A DNA stretch of 29,458 nt from CAZSHG01 sp964606695 [NCBI: uncultured bacterium] (GCA_964606695.1 CAZSHG010000035.1:1-29458), one strand, 5' to 3'; counted from the stretch's first letter, positions 1-6,696 are shown. The notes: generated from the letters alone by a model not told the origin. Program-made: numbers and translations.

Positions 1-703
1 GCCCCGGAATCGTCATCGTCGCAATCGGCGCCTTATTCCAAGACGTCCCGCCACCACCGTTGCCGCCCGTCGAACCCCACGGCGTATCCGTCCACCAGGG
101 ATCGTCCGACTTCGGGTAACGACTCCGATACCAGTCGAATATCTTCCGTTCCTGCTCCTGAATCGGAATTCGCAACTGCTCCATATCGTTCTGCGCCGCC
201 TGCATCGCCTGAAAAGTTATCGTGAAATCCTCACGCTTTAAGACGAAATCGTCGAACGCCGTTTGAGCCACCGTGAAATCCGGAACCATCGGCGCGAACT
301 CCGGATCGCCCGAAACCAGCGCCCAATGAGACATACAGCCCGACGCCTGAATATAAAGCTCGTCCTCGTCTGTATCAATACTCCCCGCGAGGCCGAACTG
401 CCCCAAAACATCCGGGTCCTCGAAAAACACCGGCAAGGTGTCTTTGAGGCGGGTCAGCGCCACGCGAAGCGCCTTGATAGCCGCATCCTTAAGTTTCTTC
501 TTCTCCGGCGAAAGGCCTTTCTTAATCTTGTATTCGGTCAATGCCGCTTCGTAATCATCGACCTTGCCCACAATGCCCACCCTGAGCGACGGCTGATAAT
601 CGGGCTCGCCGACCTGCGACGCGAGCCACAAAATCAGCTCCCTCATGAAACTGAGAAAATCCTCCCAGCCCAGATGTTGCGGAAATCTTTCTTTTTTCGG
701 CAT
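1..703 (-). CDS. Unrecognised protein, 3' end beyond the window (partial)
   Basis: Reading leftward from an ATG at 703-701, the frame stays open for 234 codons to the window edge. A good Shine-Dalgarno (GGGAGG) lies 5 bases before the ATG. The protein starts MPKKERFPQHLGWEDFLSF. It has a mostly helical, charged N-terminal part with an LILWLA stretch near residues 25-30, and no signal peptide. Around residues 195-212 it is rich in Trp and Asp, with DWYRSRYP and DPWWTDTPW. A short Gly-rich linker (GGNGGGG) near 213-220 then leads into KAPIATMTIPG, so a separate C-terminal domain probably follows outside the window. I do not recognise the family. The gene is real on RBS, length and GC-rich codon use. 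It lies downstream of the defence genes on the same strand, but a 396-bp gap with repeats separates them, so it may be a separate unit. Confidence 0.75.
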   Translation of the reverse strand, partial: MPKKERFPQHLGWEDFLSFMRELILWLASQVGEPDYQPSLRVGIVGKVDDYEAALTEYKIKKGLSPEKKKLKDAAIKALRVALTRLKDTLPVFFEDPDVLGQFGLAGSIDTDEDELYIQASGCMSHWALVSGDPEFAPMVPDFTVAQTAFDDFVLKREDFTITFQAMQAAQNDMEQLRIPIQEQERKIFDWYRSRYPKSDDPWWTDTPWGSTGGNGGGGTSWNKAPIATMTIPG

Positions 704-1099
704 TTATGCCTCCCTTTTAAAGTTTAACGATAACGAACAGAAATTTTCATAATTAGAGAACGATTCCTCGGTCGCCGAAACCACCTGCTCGACGCAAAGT
801 TACACATGCTCGATCCAATTTGTCAATTGCTCGACGCAAAGTTACACATGCTCGATCCAGTTTGTCAATTGCTCGACGCAAAGTTTGAAATGCTCGATCC
901 AGTTTGTCAATTGCTCGACGCTAATCACAACCTCCACGACGTCTTTTCGCAGATTTTTGGTGTCTTTTTTTAGTTCTACAACTACCGAAATCGCCAAAAC
1001 AACCGCATATTTCGCTTTCCGCCCCCACTTTAGGACTAAAAACCCCTATTTTACCAACTTCAAACCCCATTAGCACTTCTCCAGTGTAATTTACTCGAC
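704..1099. other. Gene-poor gap carrying a repeat array
   Basis: There is no convincing gene here. The main content is the 21-bp-period repeat array at 786-918. The remainder is AT-rich sequence without a clear promoter or GC-rich terminator. Several short frames stay open across the array because 21 bp is a whole number of codons. One example is a 55-codon plus-strand frame at 806-973 that would encode 14-residue repeats containing LDPVCQLLDAK. It has no Shine-Dalgarno sequence and is not called as a gene. Confidence 0.6.
786..921. repeat. Array of seven TGCTCGA boxes at exact 21-bp spacing (42-bp tandem unit x3)
   Basis: The word TGCTCGA begins at 786, 807, 828, 849, 870, 891 and 912, always 21 bp apart. 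Between boxes the sequence alternates between two kinds, CGCAAAGTTACACA-like and TCCAATTTGTCAAT-like, so the array is also a 42-bp tandem repeat in three copies plus a partial one. The third copy differs (TTTGAA replaces TACACA). The spacing is two turns of B-DNA, or seven codons. Function unknown. A second array with the same period and box number but another box sequence lies at 8538-8672. Confidence 0.85.
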
Positions 1100-1438
1100 C
1101 TATTCATAATGGTCTTTCGTGTGCTTGCTCAGGATGTTCTTGTTCAGGACTTCCAAAGCGAGCTGATAGGTGTTGATGTTCGCGTATTCGGCGTCGCCCG
1201 GCTGAATTTCAAGCTCCAGTTCGGTGCACAGCTTCTTTTTCGCGTTCTTTTCGGGAATGAAGTTATGGGAGAAGGGGTCTTCGGCCCAGCTTTTCTGAAA
1301 CAGGGCGAAGGTTTTGTCCTCGAACCAGATTGCGAGATACGACTTGCCGGATTTCCCGACGAACTCCCGCATAATCGCCCGCCTATCCCGAATCCAATCC
1401 TTCCACTGCGCCGCCGATGATGAATGTGTCCGTTTCAT
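1100..1438 (-). CDS. Unrecognised 112-aa protein at the end of the defence operon
   Basis: An excellent Shine-Dalgarno (AGGAGG) stands 5 bases before the ATG at 1438. The product is a soluble, charged 112-aa protein with no signal peptide or membrane segment. It starts MKRTHSSSAAQWKDWIRDRR and contains a central aromatic, beta-like part (SYLAIWFEDKTFALFQKSW) followed by a helical C-terminus ending in HTKDHYE. It starts only 35 bases after the stop of the ApeA-like gene, in the same direction, so the two are probably co-transcribed. Base composition is mixed (28 of 60 G+C at 1201-1260), unlike the AT-rich gene before it. The family is unknown to me. A role linked to the HEPN protein is suggested only by position. 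Confidence 0.8.
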   Translation of the reverse strand: MKRTHSSSAAQWKDWIRDRRAIMREFVGKSGKSYLAIWFEDKTFALFQKSWAEDPFSHNFIPEKNAKKKLCTELELEIQPGDAEYANINTYQLALEVLNKNILSKHTKDHYE

Positions 1439-1473
1439 TTAAGCCTCCTATAAATATAATATTTATCTCGTTT

Positions 1474-2868
1474 TTAATTTCTTGTAATACCCCTATATGG
1501 TTTTTCTATAATCAATTTAATTGCCTCCTCAGGAAAACCAATTTCTTGAACAATTATTCGCTGAATCGAGGTTATAAGATCAAAATTTAGTTTACCTAAT
1601 TTATCCCCATTTGCTGATTTTTCTTTTAATTCTTTAGACCAATGTGTAAAATAATTCCTCGTGACGTTTATTAAATCTATTTTCGCATCATCAAGAATAT
1701 CTTCAATACTATATTTATCTCTAAGATCTTTGAATCTTTGTTGAAAAGTAGGTCTGTTATTACTAAATTTCACAAAACCACGAAAAAATTGCTTATGCTC
1801 CGAATTCAAATCACCTTTTTCGATAGCTTCTTCAATGTTGCTAACGAGTTGTTCCCATTTCATAGGTGTTCTGAAAGTCTTATCTGGAAATTTCTGGCTA
1901 TGAAAAGATTCTAAAGCTTGCACGTAGTTGAGAAAAGTAACTTCCATAGCATATCCGTTTTCCCTATACGCTGCAAAAAACAAATCAAATAGAACCGGAT
2001 AAACAGAATACCCTTCAAGCCATTTGCCAATAGAGGGGCCGAAACCTTCATTTATGTCTTCATGGAAGAACAAATAATGGCTACCAGGATTATCTGCATC
2101 TGAATATGGTCGATAAAAAGGTCTATATAAACTAACAGGTCTTAGTTTTACGTCCTTGTCCTCAACTTCTTCGAAATAGAATTGGACATTTCTAATATAA
2201 ACGGTTTCTTTACATGCAAACGTAAAATACCTTTCTATTTGTCCGACTAATTTCCAAGCATCATCTAATTCTAAAATAGCCTTCGAAGCTATTGTTAAAT
2301 GGACAACCTCCTTTGTCCTTCTTTCTCTTGTGTTTTCAAAATGATGTGGTTCAGAATTTGGATCAAGAGAAGCACTTAATTGCAGTTTTAAATCATTATT
2401 AATTTCTTGTTGAATACTCTTGGGAGCATTATATTTAATGATATATTTGTCCCGCCAAGGATGACCTTCAGCCTTAACTCCCGTTAATTTAGTCCATTTT
2501 TCAAGTTGTGGGAAATTCATTACGATTTGTCTAATCTTGATTTGCTCTATTGTGTCAAAATGCCACCCTTCTAATGCAGCAGCAACAGAAGCGTATGAAG
2601 TCTCTATTTCTGAACCATACGGTTTATCTATATCTGGGAATAACCAAAAAGATTTAGGGTATAGTAGCGTAATTGGTGTGCCATAAGAAACTAATCCATT
2701 TACTATTTCTGTTTTAGACCATTCGTCCCCGTGTTTAAAGGCGTCTCTTGCATCTTGAAGCTTCAACCTACAACCCGTTTCATCATTGAAGTCCAATACG
2801 CCTCGGATTCTATCGTCTGGGTGTTGTGGCAACCACCATAGCCCTTCTAATTTCTTTTCTTCAGCCAT
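1474..2868 (-). CDS. ApeA-like HEPN domain protein, predicted anti-phage ribonuclease
   Basis: The 464-aa protein begins MAEEKKLEGLWWLPQHPDDR. Residues 8-38 follow the pattern of the ApeA N-terminal domain: G-x-W-W-L-P, then a GVLDF strand and a C-x-L-K-L strand. The C-terminal half is helical. It has LNYVQALESFH at residues 313-323 and the HEPN ribonuclease signature R-x4-H in RNYFTH at 404-409. HEPN proteins with this N-terminus include ApeA, a known single-gene anti-phage protein thought to cleave RNA during infection. The start codon follows AGGAGG by 7 bases, 9 bases after the stop of the 36-codon ORF upstream. The gene is much more AT-rich than its surroundings (18 of 60 G+C at 1561-1620), suggesting acquisition by transfer. 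Family assignment is firm on the motif plus N-terminus. The RNA target and trigger are unknown. Confidence 0.85.
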   Translation of the reverse strand: MAEEKKLEGLWWLPQHPDDRIRGVLDFNDETGCRLKLQDARDAFKHGDEWSKTEIVNGLVSYGTPITLLYPKSFWLFPDIDKPYGSEIETSYASVAAALEGWHFDTIEQIKIRQIVMNFPQLEKWTKLTGVKAEGHPWRDKYIIKYNAPKSIQQEINNDLKLQLSASLDPNSEPHHFENTRERRTKEVVHLTIASKAILELDDAWKLVGQIERYFTFACKETVYIRNVQFYFEEVEDKDVKLRPVSLYRPFYRPYSDADNPGSHYLFFHEDINEGFGPSIGKWLEGYSVYPVLFDLFFAAYRENGYAMEVTFLNYVQALESFHSQKFPDKTFRTPMKWEQLVSNIEEAIEKGDLNSEHKQFFRGFVKFSNNRPTFQQRFKDLRDKYSIEDILDDAKIDLINVTRNYFTHWSKELKEKSANGDKLGKLNFDLITSIQRIIVQEIGFPEEAIKLIIEKPYRGITRN

Positions 2869-2877
2869 TATTTCCTC

Positions 2878-2988
2878 CTACACCTCCCCGGCCGCTGTTT
2901 CGTCTATCCTCGCCATTTGGGCGATTGTGAAGTCCAGAATGGAGACTCTGCGGTGGGTGGCGGTTATGTTATCGTTGGTTGTTGTCAT
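2878..2988 (-). CDS. 36-codon ORF between transposase and HEPN gene
   Basis: The ATG at 2988-2986 overlaps the stop of the transposase gene in an ATGA arrangement, with GGAGGG 9 bases upstream inside the preceding coding sequence. The product would begin MTTTNDNITATHRRVSILDF and end DETAAGEV. The TAG stop lies within the Shine-Dalgarno region of the HEPN gene. The GC-rich codons and tight coupling suggest a real peptide, or the surviving start of a longer protein once coupled directly to the restriction enzyme. The family is unknown. Alternatives are an antitoxin-like or regulatory peptide, or a leader that merely couples translation into the HEPN gene. Confidence 0.5.
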   Translation of the reverse strand: MTTTNDNITATHRRVSILDFTIAQMARIDETAAGEV

Positions 2989-3010
2989 TGCGTGGAACCC
3001 TCCACGATGG
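2984..3010. repeat. 27-bp direct repeat, left copy, flanking the transposase
   Basis: This 27-bp stretch matches 3691-3717 at 25 of 27 positions. On the minus strand it encodes the tail I-V-E-G-S-T-Q-stop of the transposase and contains a GGAGGG Shine-Dalgarno and the overlapping ATGA that starts the 36-codon ORF. The other copy holds the same elements at the restriction enzyme/transposase junction. The pair looks like a duplicated coupling site produced when the transposase entered the operon. Confidence 0.85.
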
Positions 3011-3695
3011 TCAATTCCAATGGGTTGTTCAAAATATAATCGCGCAAGGTGCGCAAATCCTCGTCATTACGGATAATGTGGTCGTAAAAGGAGCGTTGCC
3101 AGATTTTCGCGCCGGGGGTGTTGCGCGTTTCGTTTATTCGACGGGCGGAAAATGATTTGAATGCGCGAATGAATTCGGATAGGCCGTGACGTTTGTCCTG
3201 TGTGCCGCGACGGGAGGGTCTCAGACCCTCCCCTACGGGGGTTTTGTCGGCGATTGTTTCCGTAGGGTCGGGTCTGAGACCCGACCGCACGTTAAATACG
3301 TTGGTCGAATTGTCAGCGTTCACATCCGTAGGGTCGGGTCTGAGACCCGACCGCGCGCCGAATACGTTGGTCGAATTGTCGGCGTTCACATCCGTAGGGT
3401 CGGGTCTGAGACCCGACCGTTGCGCGAAATCGGGTAAAATCGATATTATACCGTGGAAATGATCCGGCATGATTATGAAAACGTCCAATTCCATGTTATT
3501 GTAATGGTTTGGTAAATCCTCCCAGCACGCTTTCGCGATTTCGCCGTATTCGTTCAAACGCATTTCGCCATCGATTACATCGCCGAATATTTTCCCTCGT
3601 CCCTGCGCGCATACCGTTACGAAAAACGCGCCGGGGGTCGAATAATCGAATCCCTCGATGCGCGTCGGTTTCCGTATGGGCAAATTGGGGGTCAT
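2985..3695 (-). CDS. REP-associated tyrosine transposase (RAYT, Y1/HUH family)
   Basis: The 236-aa protein opens with RKPTRIEGFDYSTPGAFFVT (residues 8-27), typical of this family. The HUH metal-binding motif is MPDHFHG with H79 and H81. The likely nucleophile is Tyr204 in RSFYDHIIRN, and the family-typical YILNNPLEL follows at 220-228. Between HUH and the tyrosine region, residues 92-162 are an insertion of repeats containing RSGLRPDPT three times and EGLRPS once. These are read from REP palindromes inside the gene. The last residues (IVEGSTQ) match the tail of the restriction enzyme upstream and seem to come from the insertion site. The ATG overlaps the restriction enzyme stop (ATGA), with GGAGGG 9 bases before it. 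Such proteins nick single-stranded REP hairpins and are usually not mobile alone. All catalytic residues are present, so activity is possible. Confidence 0.9.
   Translation of the reverse strand: MTPNLPIRKPTRIEGFDYSTPGAFFVTVCAQGRGKIFGDVIDGEMRLNEYGEIAKACWEDLPNHYNNMELDVFIIMPDHFHGIISILPDFAQRSGLRPDPTDVNADNSTNVFGARSGLRPDPTDVNADNSTNVFNVRSGLRPDPTETIADKTPVGEGLRPSRRGTQDKRHGLSEFIRAFKSFSARRINETRNTPGAKIWQRSFYDHIIRNDEDLRTLRDYILNNPLELTIVEGSTQ
3212..3418. repeat. REP-like palindromes in 66-bp tandem units inside the RAYT gene
   Basis: Three identical palindromes (arm GGTCGGGTCT, one central G, arm AGACCCGACC) lie at 3266-3286, 3332-3352 and 3398-3418, exactly 66 bp apart. The 45-bp stretches between them are nearly identical to each other. 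A fourth, variant palindrome with arms GGGAGGGTCT and AGACCCTCCC is at 3212-3232. Each is bordered by GTAGGG or CCCTACGG, the usual edge of this REP-like class. Because 66 bp is 22 codons, the repeats add whole 22-residue blocks to the transposase without a frameshift. Confidence 0.9.
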
Positions 3696-3717
3696 TTCGT
3701 TGAACCCTCCACGATGG
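3691..3717. repeat. 27-bp direct repeat, right copy, flanking the transposase
   Basis: Partner of 2984-3010, 707 bp away, with two mismatches. On the minus strand it holds the restriction enzyme C-terminus I-V-E-G-S-T-K-stop, a GGAGGG Shine-Dalgarno sequence and the ATGA overlap that starts the transposase. Confidence 0.85.
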
Positions 3718-6490
3718 CGATTTCGTCGGGGGTGAGGTTGTAGAGGTCGTAAACGAGGGCGTCGATGGCGCGGTCGGTGTGGGAGATTTGCGCCTCGATG
3801 GACTTTTGCGTCGAGGGGGACTCGGTCTCGCGAAGGCGCACGTTAAGCGAAAGCATATCCTCCACAAGGGAAACCAGCCGGTCGTGCTGTGCAACATCCG
3901 AAGGGTTCGAGAAGTCGATGGATGGTAGCGGCATGTTTTCAAACTGGTAGGTTTGGATTTCAGGGAATAGGTCTTCCTTCTTTGTTGTGAATAAGCTCTT
4001 AAACAACCATGTTGCAAAGGTAGAATTCATATAACCGCAAAGGAAAGAAAGGCTATATTTATCCAAAGGAACAATTCCATAAAGATTCTTAGTGTAAACG
4101 GCTTTTTTGTCGCATATAGTCCCTTGTAATCTATTGGATACACGCCTTAAAAAGAATTTGCTCGTTTTTGAGATTCCTCTTGTTGATTCAGGAATGAAAC
4201 TCGCTTTGATATCTATTCTCGCTTCGGGCGGGTTTGCGGAATATCGATTAATCTCTTCTCCGATATAGAGAATCTCTTTACCCTTCAGGGTTCTTGCTTT
4301 TGCTTTTCCAATTTCTAAACCTCTTTTTGACCTAAAATAGTCTCCTACACGATTTGATTTGTCGATTACCTCGTGCAATGTCTTTATCGTATTATTCGAA
4401 AGCCTAGTATTGAGAATTCTGTAAGGCATTCGATTTATAGCCTCTATCTTTTGTTTAGAAATAAATATCGTCTCGAAGGGATGTATTTCTTCAATTTCGA
4501 TTTCCTTTGAAGCTTTATTTTTCGAAAAAAGGAATAATGCGCATTCAATAGCTGCATCTGCGAAGGGCATCCCTGCCTCAATGACTTTCTTAAGCCCATT
4601 TTCGAATAGGAAACATCTTAACTCCTCAGTATTCGCATTAACCCAAATGAAGCGTGGGATAATGAAACTGAATAATCCACCGGATGTTGAAAGGTCAATT
4701 CCCTTTTCGATGAATGTTGTGTAGGTATCTATCGGATATTTGAATTCTTTCCGTATGTAGATAATCTCGCTTTCCGATAAAGAATTAATTCCTACATACG
4801 GCGGGTTGCCTATCACTGCGTCGAAACCGCCGTTGGCGAAGATGTCCGGGAACTCCCTTTCCCAGTCGAAGGGGTTGATGCGTTCGAGTTCCGCTTGCCG
4901 TTCGTTCGTGTCGGTGGGCAGGATGTCCATGTCCGCGATGTCCCAGCCTATGAGGGAGTTGCCGCATTTGATGTTGTCGTTGAGGTCGGGCAGGTATTTC
5001 ATGCCTTCGAGGGTGAGGTAGGTCTCGTCCTCCATCAGCTTGAGGTATAACGAGAGCATTGTAACCTCCACCGCGCGCCCGTCGATATCGACTCCGAATA
5101 TGTTGTTCACGAGGATTTCCTGCTTCACGTGGAATCCGAGGCGCCAGTTGTTGTCGCCGTCCACGTAGGCGTCGGCTCTGGTCATTCCGCGTTTGATTTT
5201 CTTCGGGTGTTTTTTGAACCATTCGATGTGGTATTTCATCAGCTTCTCATAGGCGCCGATGAGGAAACTTCCGCTTCCACATGCCGGGTCGAGGATTTTG
5301 ATTTTGCGTATCTGGTCTGGGGTTTTGCCTTCGATGAGTTTGCCGACGGTTTGCTCGACGATGTAATCTACGATGTATTTGGGCGTGTAATAGACGCCGC
5401 CTGCCTTGCGGACTTCGGGCTTGACCTCGATTTTGACCTCGTCATCTTCGCGGACAACGACCTCGCCGAGGAAGCGTTCGTAAATTGTGCCGAGGAGTTC
5501 TACGGGAATGACGCCGAAGTCGTAGGGGACGAGGGGGTTGTAGATTTCCTTGAGCATGTCGTAAACGGGCGGGTCGGGGACTTTCATGTCGTCCCAGTCG
5601 GTGGGTTTGAACAGGACGCCGTTGAAAATCTCGTTCATTTCGAGGAAGAAGGGTTTTAGCTGGTCATATAGTTTGACTTTCGCGCCGACGTCGGAATATC
5701 TTCGGTAGTCGTTCCATGCGCCCTGCAGGGGTTTTCCAGTGAGGGCGTGTCTTTCCTCGACCACACGCAGGAAGATGATGCGATTGAGGATTCTGCCGAC
5801 GTATTCGTTGATGTCGTGGATTGAATAGGCGGGGTTCTGGTTTGCCAGTCCGATGGCGAGCCTTTCGCGCCAGCCTTTGAGCATATCGAGGAAATGTCTA
5901 TCGACGGGGATAGTCGATTTGCCTTTGCGAACTCTTCCGACAAGGCGTTGAATGCTCCCGTCGAGAACGGCCTCGCGTCCGAAGGTTTCGAGGAGTTTAT
6001 CGGCGAAGTCGGGGTATTGTTCGTAGCCGATGTCGAATTCTTTGATGAGGTTGATTTCCGGGCGCGGCGTGACGGGGAAAGCTGTATCGAAGGCGCGGAA
6101 CTCCTGAAAGTCGTGGAGAATGCCGATGTCGATGCCGAGGGTGAAGCCGTAACGTTTGAGCTGGTTGATGACCTTTTCGTCGCGAAGACTGACCTTTGGC
6201 TTTTTGGCTTCGACGACGAAGGCTGTTTTGTTGTATGAGTGCAGGAAGGTGTAGTCTGCGCGTTTGATTCCAGCGGGTTCTTCGCCGGTTAGGTCGAGTT
6301 CATCGCTCTGGACATTGGATTCGACATCGACGTGGTCGGGGTTTCGCATATCCCATCCGAGGGCTTCCCAAAAGGGGTCGATGAGATATTGGCGAGTTCG
6401 GGCTTCGTTCTGCCCGAGGACATCCGTTCTTTCGTTGTAATCTGCAACGAGTTTTGCGAGTTTATCTTTAACAACGGAAAGTTCGGGCAT
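3692..6490 (-). CDS. Type IIG restriction-modification enzyme (Eco57I-like)
   Basis: A single 932-aa polypeptide combining endonuclease, N6-adenine methyltransferase and specificity domains. The N-terminal nuclease-like domain has D79 and E94-A-K96 (ADYTF ... FVVEAKKPK), a PD-(D/E)xK pattern. A helical linker leads to GGVYYTPKYIVDYIV at 364-378. The SAM-binding motif I follows as DPACGSGSF at 401-409, then the catalytic NPPY at 562-565. The remainder is a TaqI/Eco57I-type target-recognition region. A good Shine-Dalgarno (AGGAG) lies 6 bases before the ATG. It is the first gene of a minus-strand operon with the RAYT and the ApeA-like gene. The recognition part (about 3955-4795) is far more AT-rich than the rest: 20 of 60 G+C at 4081-4140 against 38 of 60 at 3781-3840. 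No frameshift is seen, and all key motifs are intact. Recognition sequence unknown. Confidence 0.92.
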   Translation of the reverse strand: MPELSVVKDKLAKLVADYNERTDVLGQNEARTRQYLIDPFWEALGWDMRNPDHVDVESNVQSDELDLTGEEPAGIKRADYTFLHSYNKTAFVVEAKKPKVSLRDEKVINQLKRYGFTLGIDIGILHDFQEFRAFDTAFPVTPRPEINLIKEFDIGYEQYPDFADKLLETFGREAVLDGSIQRLVGRVRKGKSTIPVDRHFLDMLKGWRERLAIGLANQNPAYSIHDINEYVGRILNRIIFLRVVEERHALTGKPLQGAWNDYRRYSDVGAKVKLYDQLKPFFLEMNEIFNGVLFKPTDWDDMKVPDPPVYDMLKEIYNPLVPYDFGVIPVELLGTIYERFLGEVVVREDDEVKIEVKPEVRKAGGVYYTPKYIVDYIVEQTVGKLIEGKTPDQIRKIKILDPACGSGSFLIGAYEKLMKYHIEWFKKHPKKIKRGMTRADAYVDGDNNWRLGFHVKQEILVNNIFGVDIDGRAVEVTMLSLYLKLMEDETYLTLEGMKYLPDLNDNIKCGNSLIGWDIADMDILPTDTNERQAELERINPFDWEREFPDIFANGGFDAVIGNPPYVGINSLSESEIIYIRKEFKYPIDTYTTFIEKGIDLSTSGGLFSFIIPRFIWVNANTEELRCFLFENGLKKVIEAGMPFADAAIECALFLFSKNKASKEIEIEEIHPFETIFISKQKIEAINRMPYRILNTRLSNNTIKTLHEVIDKSNRVGDYFRSKRGLEIGKAKARTLKGKEILYIGEEINRYSANPPEARIDIKASFIPESTRGISKTSKFFLRRVSNRLQGTICDKKAVYTKNLYGIVPLDKYSLSFLCGYMNSTFATWLFKSLFTTKKEDLFPEIQTYQFENMPLPSIDFSNPSDVAQHDRLVSLVEDMLSLNVRLRETESPSTQKSIEAQISHTDRAIDALVYDLYNLTPDEIAIVEGSTK

Positions 6491-6521
6491 TTTGTCTCCT
6501 AAAAATTAGTTTTCACTTTTC

Positions 6522-6549
6522 AATATAATCTCTCTTTCAGCTGGCGCAA
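6522..6549 (-). promoter_or_regulatory. Possible promoter of the restriction operon
   Basis: On the minus strand TTGCGC (6549-6544) is followed after 16 bases by TATATT (6527-6522). The -10 box is good and the -35 weak. It lies about 30 bases upstream of the restriction enzyme start. Low confidence. Confidence 0.3.
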
Positions 6550-6555
6550 GGGGAA

Positions 6556-6696
6556 TTAGGTTATGTTCAGCCAGCCGTGGCGCTTGTCCTTTTTGTAGTC
6601 GTCGTGTATGAGGGCGATTTCGCGGGTAGTGCCCGTGGCACCGTCCGGCCCGCGAAAGATTGTCTCGGTTACCGTCGTTTCGATACAAGCAAAGCT
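6556..6696 (-). pseudogene. Possible gene remnant, 46 codons without a start
   Basis: Reading leftward, the frame is open from a TAG at 6699-6697 to a TAA at 6558-6556. The residues look protein-like (ETTVTETIFRGPDG, then REIALIHDDYKKDKRHGWLN), with GC-rich, gene-like codons. There is no ATG, GTG or TTG start in the open part and no clear Shine-Dalgarno. It may be the 3' end of a broken gene, cut by the REP sequence beside it, or a small gene with an unusual start. The family is not recognised. Confidence 0.3.

Noticed and set aside
263-727. 154-codon plus-strand ORF at the left end
   Set aside because: The minus-strand frame from 703 has a strong ribosome site and a better protein-like sequence, and runs through the edge.
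806-973. 55-codon plus-strand ORF made of 14-residue repeats over the 42-bp tandem repeat
   Set aside because: No ribosome site; several frames on both strands stay open simply because the period is a multiple of three. Kept as a repeat, not a gene.
3212-3418. CRISPR-like look: palindromic repeats at regular 66-bp spacing
   Set aside because: The stretches between the palindromes are nearly identical, not unique spacers, the whole lies in frame inside a transposase gene, and no cas genes are present.
5129-5659. 176-codon plus-strand ORF opposite the type IIG methylase core
   Set aside because: It mirrors the conserved DPACGSGSF region of the methylase; low-complexity V/F/D/E composition is typical of an antisense shadow.
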